Assembly: GCA_903927025.1 (NCBI GenBank)
Contig: CAIYLG010000012.1
Coordinates: forward strand, 1-64,000
Length of the DNA stretch: 64,000 nucleotides
Origin: an uncultured Armatimonadota bacterium
Lineage (GTDB): Bacteria; Armatimonadota; Fimbriimonadia; Fimbriimonadales; Fimbriimonadaceae
Direction: 5' to 3'
The translations under genes were made by a program, and so were the position numbers. How positions within the stretch are numbered: position 1 is the stretch's first letter; the number at the start of each line of letters is the position of its first letter. Below the pieces are notes generated by a model that was not told the DNA's origin, searched no databases, and was given only the letters and a program-made list of their open reading frames with translations. Below are positions 17,828 to 25,762 of this stretch, in pieces.

Positions 17828-18133
17828 TCAGATACTGCGTGCGTCTTCAAGCCAATCGTCGAATTCCTCTGGCGTGAACGTGAGGACAAGGCCAATCTCC
17901 GTCGTTTCTGGCCCAAATCTTTCAACAAAGAACGTTCGGAGGTTCCGTTGCCGATCGGCCGAATTAAGGCCACGGAAATCTCTTCTCACGACGTAGCCGG
18001 TGATGTTAGATCCAGGACGTTCTCGCTTAACGTCGAAGCTTTCGCCGTTGGCGTGGTCGGTAACGCTCTCCAGTTCTTGAATCACTCGATTGACGTCCAA
18101 GTGAGCCGCATCGGCTTGTCCTAGTCCTGCCAT
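17828..18133 (-). CDS. small protein coupled to a HEPN-type gene
   Basis: 101 residues, starting at the ATG at 18133 with a good GGAGAG site 4 bases upstream. Visible motifs are LDVNRVIQELESVTDHANGE and a C-terminal half GYVVRRDFRGLNSADRQRNL then EIGLVLTFTPEEFDDWLED. The mid-part resembles an alpha/beta fold of BolA type (VxSxDFxGLxxxxRQ), but the match is too short to name it. Its start overlaps the true end of the HEPN-type gene by 13 bases, so the two were translationally coupled and probably form a pair. Confidence 0.62.
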   Translation of the reverse strand: MAGLGQADAAHLDVNRVIQELESVTDHANGESFDVKRERPGSNITGYVVRRDFRGLNSADRQRNLRTFFVERFGPETTEIGLVLTFTPEEFDDWLEDARSI

Positions 18134-18552
18134 TTCATCTCTCCGTACTTCAAGATCTCGTTGGCGATATCGATCATCGCAATTCCATTTTCCTTCAGCA
18201 TATCCTTCGCCTACTGATGCCGGCCGATGCGGTTGAAGTGCGACCTTAGCTTTGCGCCCGAGCAATAGCGATGATTATTGCGCCAAAGAATGGCCATATC
18301 ATTTATTGACGCCCTCAGTTGCTCAGTCCGTTTCACCGGCATCCGCCGAAGGTAGGCGTCGCTCAAGGCGGACAAATCGTGCCTGGCGTCAAAGTCCGGC
18401 GCAACTCGAACGAGATAGCCCCGAAACATGCACTCGACGGCAAGGCCGGCCGCCAAATGTGCGGCCAAATAATCGCCTCGTGCCTGCGCATTTGTTGCCT
18501 CAACGAACCGCTCGCCGGCCGCCTCTCGATATTCCTGAGCGTCAAAACGCAT
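18121..18552 (-). pseudogene. HEPN-type protein interrupted by an in-frame stop
   Basis: From the Met at 18552 the frame gives MRFDAQEYREAAGERFVEA, then YLAAHLAAGLAVECMFRGYL and FDARHDLSAL, a HEPN-like helical bundle with the H-D-L element. The frame meets TAG at 18211-18213 and then continues in the same frame with AKDMLKENGIAMIDIANEIL and KYGEMKW to TAG at 18121, exactly overlapping the next gene's start. The post-stop residues look like the natural end of the family. A single CAG-to-TAG change would explain it. Either it is a nonsense mutant or there is readthrough. HEPN proteins are often RNases in defence or toxin pairs. Confidence 0.68.
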
Positions 18553-18693
18553 CTTCAAGAGGTTACCAGCAGGGCCACGGCTGGTCGGATCCTTCGAATC
18601 ATTACACACCTGGCTTGACCTCTTCTATGGCATAGAAGTGGTCAGGCGTCTGATGTGAATCGAAGTTTCTCCGGGATGGGCGTGGGTCTCTCA

Positions 18694-18723
18694 CTTGGTC
18701 TCTCAATTATTTGAGAGACCAAG
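18694..18723. repeat. 13-bp perfect inverted repeat
   Basis: CTTGGTCTCTCAA and its complement separated by 4 bases, lying 52 bases left of the prophage boundary. No T-tract follows, so it is not an obvious terminator. A related TCTCTCA / TGAGAGA pair occurs near 15650, just after the older attachment scar. Confidence 0.7.
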
Positions 18724-18774
18724 CCGCGGACAGACCTAATATTATTAGGTGCCACGAAATACTTAGGTACAAAG

Positions 18775-18823
18775 CTGGAGCCCTCGACGAGAATCGAACC
18801 CGTGACCTCTTCTTTACCAAAGA
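18775..18823 (-). repeat. left attachment repeat of the prophage
   Basis: 49 bases identical to 59259-59307, the 3' portion of the tRNA-Thr gene from the anticodon-stem side of the variable region through the CCA end. It marks the left end of the 40.5-kb element. A protein-like reading across it is an artefact of the antisense tRNA sequence. Confidence 0.9.
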
Positions 18824-19020
18824 GTTTTTATTGTGCCGAGGACCGCAATTTGAAGCTGGACGTGCTTTGATTATGGTCGAAATCGTCCACTTTTTCCATG
18901 GCGTCTGGTCAAGTTTTGGTCAAGTCTTTTGGTGAGTTGCCCACCGTGTAGGATGATTCCTGAATTGTGATTTGGGTGTTAATCTGCCAGCGGTCAGGAC
19001 CTTCATGCAGAATTGACGCT

Positions 19021-19048
19021 TCGACCTCAAATCACACGTCTCTATAAT
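19021..19048 (+). promoter_or_regulatory. promoter of the R-M cassette, likely leaderless
   Basis: TCGACC (19021-19026), a 16-base spacer and a perfect TATAAT (19043-19048). The ATG at 19054 begins only 5 bases after the -10 box, where transcription itself should start, so the mRNA would have no leader. No ribosome site lies before this ATG, which fits leaderless translation. Confidence 0.55.
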
Positions 19049-19053
19049 GTCCT

Positions 19054-20235
19054 ATGCACAGCCCGAACCTTTCAACTGCTCCAATTGAAACTTCAGAGGT
19101 TCTCAATGACGTCCACGGGTTCTACGAGTTCTTTGCGGGTAGCGGAATGGTGCGAATCGGCTTAGGATCTGGGTGGAACTGTCTGCTCGCCAATGATTTC
19201 AGCAAAGCGAAATGCGCCAGCTACTCTGCTAACTTTGGCGGTGAAGACCTTGTTGAGGGAGACATTGCGATGATTGCGACCGATTCCATTCCTCGTGGGG
19301 CGAGATTGGCTTGGGCCTCATTTCCGTGTCAGGACTTAAGCCTCGCGGGTTCTCGAAATGGCCTGAGTGCCAAACGAAGTGGAACATTTTGGGCTTTCTG
19401 GCAACATATGCAGAAGCTAGAGGCATTGGGAAGTAAAGTGCCGATAATTGCTCTGGAGAACGTAGTCGGCTTGCTATCGTCTGGCGGAGGCGAAGACTTT
19501 AGGAGTCTGATCGAGACACTTTCATGTTCGTACCGCGTTGGGGCAGTAGTGATGGACGCAGTTCACTGGCTTCCTCAAAGCCGGCCCCGTTTGTTCATAG
19601 TAGCCGTCGCGAAAGAGATTGAAGTCCCGGAGCAACTAACGTGTGTCGCACCACGATCCCCGTGGCATCCCATGACGATCCAGAGAGCTTTTGATGGATT
19701 GAGTTCCGATCTCCGAGATGCATGGATTTGGTGGGATATTCCGTGTCCAACGCCACGTGAAACTACATTGATCAACGTCATTGAGCACGAGCCAAAGGGA
19801 GTCAAGTGGAACTCACCTGAAGCAACTCAGCGACTCCTTTCGATGATGTCACCTGCCAACATTGCAAAAGTAAACCAAGCGCGCAAGCGCGGTGTAGAGA
19901 TTGTTGGCACGATCTATAGGCGAACACGACCGACAGAATCTGGAGAACGCCAGCAACGAGCGGAAGTACGGTTCGACGGCGTGTCAGGATGTCTACGGAC
20001 TCCGAGCGGTGGTAGTAGTCGTCAGACGATCTTGGTTGTTAACGGCGATGATGTGCGCTCCCGATTGTTATCCCCCCGTGAGGCGGCCAGGTTGATGGGA
20101 TTGCCGGACACCTACAAACTTCCCGAAAACTACAATGACGCCTACCATTTGGCTGGCGATGGAGTAGCCGTCCCCGCCGTTGAATGGCTTCAGCGTCATC
20201 TGCTGACGCCATTGGTTGAGGCCATGAAGCCGTGA
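19054..20235 (+). CDS. DNA (cytosine-5) methyltransferase of R-M unit 1
   Basis: 393 residues. Methyltransferase motifs are in order: I (FYEFFAGSGM, about 23-32), IV with the catalytic cysteine (FPCQDLSLAG, C92), VI (ALENVVGL), VIII (QSRPRLFIV) and the C-terminal motif IX-X region (LSPREAARLMGLPDTYKLP then LAGDGVAVPAVEWL). The target-recognition region is about 235-330. It transfers a methyl group from S-adenosylmethionine to C5 of cytosine in an unknown site. The next gene starts inside its stop codon (GTGA) and encodes a nuclease-like protein, so this is the modification half of a type II-like R-M pair. Confidence 0.9.
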   Translation: MHSPNLSTAPIETSEVLNDVHGFYEFFAGSGMVRIGLGSGWNCLLANDFSKAKCASYSANFGGEDLVEGDIAMIATDSIPRGARLAWASFPCQDLSLAGSRNGLSAKRSGTFWAFWQHMQKLEALGSKVPIIALENVVGLLSSGGGEDFRSLIETLSCSYRVGAVVMDAVHWLPQSRPRLFIVAVAKEIEVPEQLTCVAPRSPWHPMTIQRAFDGLSSDLRDAWIWWDIPCPTPRETTLINVIEHEPKGVKWNSPEATQRLLSMMSPANIAKVNQARKRGVEIVGTIYRRTRPTESGERQQRAEVRFDGVSGCLRTPSGGSSRQTILVVNGDDVRSRLLSPREAARLMGLPDTYKLPENYNDAYHLAGDGVAVPAVEWLQRHLLTPLVEAMKP

Positions 20236-21101
20236 GGCACCCAGTTGTCCCGTGTGAAATCCTTCCTGAGACTAAAGCGCGAATAGATCAATTTGCTGAG
20301 TCATTGAGAGAAGCCGCGCCTCGCATCGGTGAGCACGGACTGTCAAACGCTGAATTCTGGGAATCAGGTCTGTTCGGTGCTGCGGTTGAGCGATTACGGG
20401 GTCAGCAGGCGGCCTCCACCGCAATTAAGTACGGCTTCGTAAGGTCGATTTTGAGTCAACTTAAGATCGCAGGTGAAATCGCTGAGTTTGATTACACCGG
20501 CACTGGCGAGCGCCACGATTTTGAAGTTATATATCCCGACGGCTTCAAGGTCGCCATCGAAACGAAGGGTTGTCTTGACGGCAACAACACTAACATCTTT
20601 CTCAGACCCGCATCCGCTGACGAATTTGTGATTTGGTCGCTTTGCCAAAATCCTGGTGCCGATCCAAGGCACAATGTCTGGTCAGGAATCCACACTCGAC
20701 TCGGCGCGGAAGTCATTCATAGGAAGGAGCGTGTTGACACACTGGTGGTTTGGGACATGATCTGCGGCACTGTTGGCCGCCCTTGTCCCAAACTTGTTGC
20801 AGAACCGAACCGCGCGGTGGTCCTGTCCGACGGCAAGACGGTTCCTCCGCCTTGCCTATATCTGTTCCCTCGCACAGTCCCAGACGCCAGAAACAACCCG
20901 CATCCGAGATGCTGGTCGATGAATGAACTTCGCTTTGCTTCCAGTCTCTCTCGTGTCTTTGGCACTAATGCAACCGAGGCAGTCAGCGTAAGCATCGAGG
21001 TTAGGATGTCCGGCCCTGACGTCGAAAGGATGACTACGTTTTCGGTCAATGGGTCCATAATCGCTCAATCAGGTTGGACAAAGCTGAGTCGGGCTAGATA
21101 A
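20232..21101 (+). CDS. putative restriction endonuclease of R-M unit 1
   Basis: 289 residues from a GTG overlapping the methyltransferase stop. A PD-(D/E)XK-like core is visible: D96 followed by a strand and then E110-T-K112 (VAIETKG), preceded by helices (AIKYGFVRSILSQLKIAGEI) as in many small REases. It has no membrane segments. The overlap with a cytosine methyltransferase gene makes it the likely cognate nuclease, cutting unmodified DNA at the same site. I do not recognise a named family, and assignment of the catalytic residues is inferred. Confidence 0.7.
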   Translation: MRHPVVPCEILPETKARIDQFAESLREAAPRIGEHGLSNAEFWESGLFGAAVERLRGQQAASTAIKYGFVRSILSQLKIAGEIAEFDYTGTGERHDFEVIYPDGFKVAIETKGCLDGNNTNIFLRPASADEFVIWSLCQNPGADPRHNVWSGIHTRLGAEVIHRKERVDTLVVWDMICGTVGRPCPKLVAEPNRAVVLSDGKTVPPPCLYLFPRTVPDARNNPHPRCWSMNELRFASSLSRVFGTNATEAVSVSIEVRMSGPDVERMTTFSVNGSIIAQSGWTKLSRAR

Positions 21102-21159
21102 CTGCAAGACACTTACCATTCTGCTAGGCTCCGAGGTACGCTCTCGCCCGGACTGCAAG

Positions 21160-22191
21160 ATGAAAATAACAGCGATTGATCTATTTTGCGGGGCTGGTGG
21201 CTTGACACATGGCCTTCAGCAAGTTGGCATAGACGTCAAAGCTGGAATTGACGTTGATGCGTGTTGCCAATTTCCTTATGAGTCGAATAATGCCTCAGAA
21301 TTTATCTTGCGCGATGTGCAAGCCCTAACAAGCAACGACTTGCAGGCAATGTTTAACTCATCCGATATTCGGTTGCTTGCGGGCTGTGCGCCTTGTCAAC
21401 CGTTTAGCACCTACTCTCAAGGAAGGAGAGCCAAGAAAGACGATGATCGCTGGAAGCTACTCAACAGATTTGTCGAACTAGTCGACGAATGCAGGCCAGA
21501 ATTAGTGACTATGGAGAATGTGATGGGTCTCCAAAGACACACTATTTTCTCCGAATTTGTTAAGCGGTTACAAGGATTTGGTTATCATGTTAATTGCAAC
21601 ATCTTGTTTGGACCTAAATATGGTTTACCTCAAACTAGAAAGCGATTAGTTGTACTAGCTTCTCGCCTTGGCTGGCCAGAATTACACAAGCCGGACTCCG
21701 AACCGGTCACGGTTCGAGACGCAATCGGCTTGATAGATAGTCTTGAAGCTGGCGAGTGTCACTCAACGGATATTCTCCATAGGGCTTCGGGAATGTCCGA
21801 CATCCAAAAATCTCGGTTACTTGCGTCAACCCCTGGTGGGTCATGGCGAGATTGGCCTGAACACTTAAAGGCCGCATGCCATGCTTCTATGGATCGCACG
21901 TCGTATATCAGTGTTTACGGTCGAATGGAATGGGATCAGCCGTCACCTACGATTACAACACAATTTTACGGCATTGGTCATGGAAGATTTGGGCACCCAG
22001 ATCAACTGCGCGCGATCACTCCACGAGAAGCGGCAATTCTTCAGGGCTTCCCCGCACACTATTCGTTTTTCAAAGAACCAGAGGATTTCGCATTCAATCG
22101 GGCGGGACGAATGATTGGAAACGCAGTCCCGGTTCCGCTTGGAGCACTCATAGGGGAATCATTTACTACCCATGTCAACACGCGAGCTTGA
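21160..22191 (+). CDS. DNA (cytosine-5) methyltransferase of R-M unit 2
   Basis: 343 residues. Motif I is IDLFCGAGGLTHGL (6-19), motif IV GCAPCQPFS with C79, motif VI TMENVMGL, motif VIII LPQTRKRLVVLA, and motifs IX-X RAITPREAAILQGFP then IGNAVPVPLGALI. This is a compact Dcm-type enzyme with a short target-recognition region (about 195-275). Its last 20 bases overlap the start of the GHKL ATPase gene, so the two are coupled. It protects host DNA against the adjacent ATPase-nuclease; this is inferred from context. The pair appears AT-richer by eye than the surrounding late genes, which would suit separate acquisition. Confidence 0.92.
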   Translation: MKITAIDLFCGAGGLTHGLQQVGIDVKAGIDVDACCQFPYESNNASEFILRDVQALTSNDLQAMFNSSDIRLLAGCAPCQPFSTYSQGRRAKKDDDRWKLLNRFVELVDECRPELVTMENVMGLQRHTIFSEFVKRLQGFGYHVNCNILFGPKYGLPQTRKRLVVLASRLGWPELHKPDSEPVTVRDAIGLIDSLEAGECHSTDILHRASGMSDIQKSRLLASTPGGSWRDWPEHLKAACHASMDRTSYISVYGRMEWDQPSPTITTQFYGIGHGRFGHPDQLRAITPREAAILQGFPAHYSFFKEPEDFAFNRAGRMIGNAVPVPLGALIGESFTTHVNTRA

Positions 22192-24127
22192 ACTAGATAT
22201 CCGACTGTCTGTTCTCGATGATCTTGGACTGAGGCTTTATAGCAGCACACCTGCTGTCCTTTCTGAAATCGTTGCGAACGCTTGGGACGCCGATGCGGAT
22301 CTTGTGGAGATCACACTCAACCCAGACGATCAGACAATTGTCATTACGGATAACGGCGAGGGGATGACATTTGAGGAAGCTCAGTCGAGATTCCTAACCG
22401 TCGGTTATCGAAGACGTGACCTCCGCCCTGTACGAACTGATAAATATGATCGCCCGGTCATGGGCAGAAAGGGCATTGGAAAACTAGCACCTCTAGCAAT
22501 TGCTGACAACGTTATTGTTGAAACTAGAAAGGACGGCCAATTTGTTAGCTTTGAACTTGATGTGAATCGTATCCGACAGGATATTAAGGATAATGTCAGA
22601 CACAAGCCACGGATAATTGGTGAAGGGATAACAAGCTCTCCCAATGGAACAACGCTTCGTATCAGCAAGCCCAGACGCCAGTTGCAGTGGGCAGAAGCAG
22701 CGCTCAAAAAGAGACTTGCGAGAAGATTTGCAATCATCGGCCCGTCATATAGTTTTCAGGTTCTGGTAAACGATATTCCTGTGAGCCCCGACGACGTTGA
22801 CTATTACGGCAGGGTCCAGTTTGCTTGGAATTACAATCTCGCTGAATCCGATTCTACACACCAAAAGCTATCGAAACCTCCAAGATGGGAGACTAGATTG
22901 CACGAGTATTTGGATGATTCTACGGGGACAAGCTATCGGTTTACAGGTTGGATTGGCACGGTCGAAAAGACAACAGACCTGGAAGATAACCGCCAGAAAT
23001 TCGGAGGAATAGCTGTTTTCTCCAGGGGAAAGCTCTCTCACGAAGACGCAACGACGCTAGTAGGAGACGATCACCTCTTCACTAAGTACCTTGTTGGTGA
23101 AGTTCAAGCTGACTTTCTAGACGAGGATGGTGCGGAAGATATCGCGACCTCGAACAGGCAAGGACTACTCGAAGATGATCCGCGCGTCGATGTCCTTCGG
23201 AAGTTTCTTGTGCAAGAGCTAAAGTACATCGGAAGTAAGTGGACCGAGTATCGACAAAAACTGGGTGAAGAGAAGGTTGAGGAAAATCCAGGTGTCAAGC
23301 AGTACCTAAACAGCCTACAGCCGGATCCAAGAAAACTGGCAAAACGATTACTAGGAAAAATTTGGGCGGCGAAGGACGACGTCTCAGATAGGGCAGAGCT
23401 AATTCGAGCCGGAATTTTGCTTTGTGAGAATCTAAGAGTGACCGAATCGCTTCACCGAATTGAACAAATGGATGTTGCAGACGTGGAGTCACTGCGCTCA
23501 GCATTTGAGCTTGTCGATGTCCTTCAGGCGACTCAATACAGACAATTAATCGAGGCACGTCACAATGTGATCGAGGTCTTTAAGAAGATCACAAATGACA
23601 ACGAAAAGGAGAAAGTTCTACAGGAGCACATTGCCAAGCACTTGTGGCTACTGAACCCTGGTTGGGATGTCGTCCCAACGAGAGGTGCCCTTGAAGTAGA
23701 GGTTAACCTTAAGGATTTGGCATTGAAATTGAAGGGGACGGGCTCGACAGAAGAGAAGTTAAGGCGCCTGGATATTTTCTATAGTGCTACCAGCACGACG
23801 CACGTGATAATCGAGTTGAAGCGCTATGCGGCCCGGCCGTCGATAGGAGAACTGATTGATCAAGTGAAACTTTACCGTCAGGAAACTCAGAAGATTCTTG
23901 ATAGCTCGGGACGCGGCTCAGAATCTATTGAGATATACATTCTCCTTGGACAACATACCGAAGGAACACCTGCTCAGCGACTTGAAGGCGAGCAGATGCT
24001 TGGCGTGCTGAAAGGACGAATTGTCCTCTATGATGAACTCATCAACCGTGCCCAAAAGCTACACGAGGGATATTTGAACATCACGAGCGATTCGATTCGA
24101 CTGACGACAATCCTAGCAAGTGTCTGA
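22172..24127 (+). CDS. MORC-like GHKL ATPase fused to PD-(D/E)XK nuclease domain
   Basis: 651 residues. The N-terminus is a GHKL ATPase of HATPase_c_3 type: N-box E32-I-V-A-N36-A-W-D39, G1 box D59-N-G-E-G-M, G2 box G97-R-K-G-I-G-K103. A transducer-like region follows to about 330, then a helical region. The C-terminal third (about 480-620) has HLWLLNPGWDVVP, then L533-D534 and I547-E548-L-K550-R, the D...E-x-K arrangement of a Shedu/DUF4263-like nuclease. Prokaryotic MORC-type ATPases linked to REase-fold domains in R-M loci were described by Iyer, Abhiman and Aravind. It is probably an ATP-dependent restriction enzyme working with the overlapping methyltransferase. Confidence 0.82.
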   Translation: MSTRELELDIRLSVLDDLGLRLYSSTPAVLSEIVANAWDADADLVEITLNPDDQTIVITDNGEGMTFEEAQSRFLTVGYRRRDLRPVRTDKYDRPVMGRKGIGKLAPLAIADNVIVETRKDGQFVSFELDVNRIRQDIKDNVRHKPRIIGEGITSSPNGTTLRISKPRRQLQWAEAALKKRLARRFAIIGPSYSFQVLVNDIPVSPDDVDYYGRVQFAWNYNLAESDSTHQKLSKPPRWETRLHEYLDDSTGTSYRFTGWIGTVEKTTDLEDNRQKFGGIAVFSRGKLSHEDATTLVGDDHLFTKYLVGEVQADFLDEDGAEDIATSNRQGLLEDDPRVDVLRKFLVQELKYIGSKWTEYRQKLGEEKVEENPGVKQYLNSLQPDPRKLAKRLLGKIWAAKDDVSDRAELIRAGILLCENLRVTESLHRIEQMDVADVESLRSAFELVDVLQATQYRQLIEARHNVIEVFKKITNDNEKEKVLQEHIAKHLWLLNPGWDVVPTRGALEVEVNLKDLALKLKGTGSTEEKLRRLDIFYSATSTTHVIIELKRYAARPSIGELIDQVKLYRQETQKILDSSGRGSESIEIYILLGQHTEGTPAQRLEGEQMLGVLKGRIVLYDELINRAQKLHEGYLNITSDSIRLTTILASV

Positions 24128-24176
24128 CGATTCTCAACACGCCGCACCTCCGCTCTAGCCTCCGTATAATAAAGAC

Positions 24177-24386
24177 GTGCTCGACCTTCTCGGATCTTTT
24201 GTCCACTGGGTGACAGGCTTCTTCCCATACTGGGTGGCAGTCGCTTGGGTCATCTTCGCTGGCGGAATAGTAATGGCCGTGGTGGTGTCGATCATTCGCG
24301 GGGTGACGTATGTCAGAGACAAAATCCGGGCATGGCGACGACCAACGCCGAAGCAGGAAGCGAACGGACAGTTCACCCTCTTCTGA
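24177..24386 (+). CDS. small two-segment membrane protein
   Basis: 69 residues from a GTG at 24177. Two hydrophobic segments (about 4-20 and 20-43, FVHWVTGFFPYWVAVAWV then GGIVMAVVVSIIRGV) precede a basic tail (RDKIRAWRRPTPK). A TATAAT lies 6 bases before the GTG, so it may be a leaderless gene. It is the last gene of the rightward cargo cassette and is followed by the bidirectional terminator. It could be a holin or a membrane effector, but nothing specific supports either. Confidence 0.5.
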   Translation: MLDLLGSFVHWVTGFFPYWVAVAWVIFAGGIVMAVVVSIIRGVTYVRDKIRAWRRPTPKQEANGQFTLF

Positions 24387-24484
24387 GACGGCTTATCCCA
24401 AGACACCTGAGACACTTCAGCTTGCCAACTCAGAACAACTGCCTTCTGAACCCGGCAGGTATCCGAAGACGAAGGAGTAAACGC

Positions 24485-24526
24485 AAAACAGCCCCATCGC
24501 TCCCGAAGGAACGATGGGGCTGTTTT
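24485..24526. terminator. bidirectional hairpin terminator
   Basis: A perfect 15-bp stem (AAAACAGCCCCATCG / CGATGGGGCTGTTTT) with a 12-base loop. The A/T ends of the stem give a T-run on either strand. It separates the rightward R-M cassette from the leftward late operon, whose last stop is at 24533. Confidence 0.92.
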
Positions 24527-24532
24527 GAAGGC

Positions 24533-24745
24533 TTACGATTCGGCGAATCGACCTTTAATGTTGGCGATGAAGTATCGGCCAGCGGAAGGAGCAGTAATCA
24601 ACCCTTGATACACTTGGCTTGGCACTCCGAGATACGTGTACGACTTTCCGTCGTCCAAGGTGATCTCCAGCGACTTATCGTCAGGATCATATTGAGCCGT
24701 GGACATCCAAGAGCTTCGTAGCTCGACTGGCTCAGTGTCGGCCAT
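24533..24745 (-). CDS. KTSC-domain protein
   Basis: 70 residues from the ATG at 24745, which overlaps the stop of the fibre-like gene (ATGA). The region from STAQYDPDDKSLEITLDDG to YTYLGVPSQVYQGLITAPSAGRYFIANIKGRF is the KTSC domain, named for a protein fused to lysyl-tRNA synthetase. It is a small beta domain found in many phage and bacterial proteins and has no firm function. It is the last gene of the late operon. Confidence 0.8.
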   Translation of the reverse strand: MADTEPVELRSSWMSTAQYDPDDKSLEITLDDGKSYTYLGVPSQVYQGLITAPSAGRYFIANIKGRFAES

Positions 24746-25374
24746 CAGATCGTGAACCATGCCGATCCATTCCAATACACGGTGACGGACGCGTAGTTTT
24801 CGTTCAACACGTAAGTCGATGCGCCGTCGATTGTGGTGCCGTTGGCACTCACGATGATGTTCGCCGAGAGAGCATTCCCGCCCTCATCCTTAATTATCAG
24901 CATCTGCCCCTGGAACGCACCAGACGAAGGCAGATTAAGAGTCCCGCCAGACGTTCCTATAACACCGTTTAGCAAGGGTGTGAAGACCGACGAACCGATA
25001 GTGCCGATGGTGCCACCATTAGAAGCCCACTGGGTTTCTGCATAACCAAACTGGATCGGCATTGCATAAGCGGCGGCGACGTTAAAACCGCCAACGGTGT
25101 ACAGAATTCCCGCCATTCCACTAGGAAGTTTCACGTTGCCGCTCTCAACGAACAAGCCGTTGTAAGCTGTCACTCCACCAGTGGCCGTCAAGCCGTTGTA
25201 GATCGTCAGTCCAGCCGACGGGTTCCAATTCATTTCCCCACCCACACCCTCAATGGTGCTCGTGGTTCCCCAGATGGCAACGTCACCTGACGTGCCAGTT
25301 CCGGTAACGATATTTGACGGTAGCGGAGTCCCTCCACCACCACCGGCCGGTGTCATTTCAGCGACATTCAGCAT
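24745..25374 (-). CDS. phage fibre- or tail-tip-like protein
   Basis: 209 residues, rich in G, T, S and N, with no signal peptide. Low-complexity repeats (GLTATGGVTAYNGLFVESGNV) lead to a C-terminal beta module ending SANGTTIDGASTYVLNENYASVTVYWNGSAWF. This ending closely resembles the C-termini of phage fibre proteins (DGxxTYTLxxxYxSVTVxxDGTxW). It likely helps bind the host surface. The start directly overlaps the stop of the next upstream gene. Confidence 0.6.
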   Translation of the reverse strand: MLNVAEMTPAGGGGGTPLPSNIVTGTGTSGDVAIWGTTSTIEGVGGEMNWNPSAGLTIYNGLTATGGVTAYNGLFVESGNVKLPSGMAGILYTVGGFNVAAAYAMPIQFGYAETQWASNGGTIGTIGSSVFTPLLNGVIGTSGGTLNLPSSGAFQGQMLIIKDEGGNALSANIIVSANGTTIDGASTYVLNENYASVTVYWNGSAWFTI

Positions 25375-25682
25375 TAACCGATTTCCTTGGCGCTGTACGC
25401 CGTGCTACAGGTGATGTACGGAACGATGGATCGCCCGATCTTGAGCGTAAGAGCGCTCCCCGATGGAATGTGATAGTCGAATGCCGAACTCGATACCGTA
25501 GGTGCGGATGAGCCGTTCTCGACAAGCGTTACATAGGCGTCGTCGGCTCCGACTGCCGTGATTACCAAAGCCATGCGTTCAAACGACGCTGGCGAAGTCC
25601 ATGAAAGCGCAACGCTCGATGCCGAACTTCCGGTGGTGCTGCCTCCAATATTTCTGGCGATGTATTCCTCGCAAAATGACAT
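25374..25682 (-). CDS. small virion-like beta protein
   Basis: 102 residues beginning MSFCEEYIARNIGGSTTGSS, with a strong AAAGGAGCAACG ribosome site. It is predicted to be all-beta (MALVITAVGADDAYVTLVENG, ALTLKIGRSIVPYITC). It lies between the giant internal protein and the fibre-like protein, so a tail or fibre accessory role is likely. The family is not recognised. Confidence 0.6.
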   Translation of the reverse strand: MSFCEEYIARNIGGSTTGSSASSVALSWTSPASFERMALVITAVGADDAYVTLVENGSSAPTVSSSAFDYHIPSGSALTLKIGRSIVPYITCSTAYSAKEIG

Positions 25683-25762
25683 GATTCGTTGCTCCTTTCA
25701 AATGAAAAAGGGGCCCTGGCGAGTGCCAAGCCCCTTGTGGGATTTCTGTTGTTGTTGCTCCG

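Noticed and set aside
18711-18935. Rightward 74-residue frame across the left attachment site
   Set aside because: It contains the typical artefact GALDENRTRDLFFTKE, the antisense reading of a tRNA 3' end.
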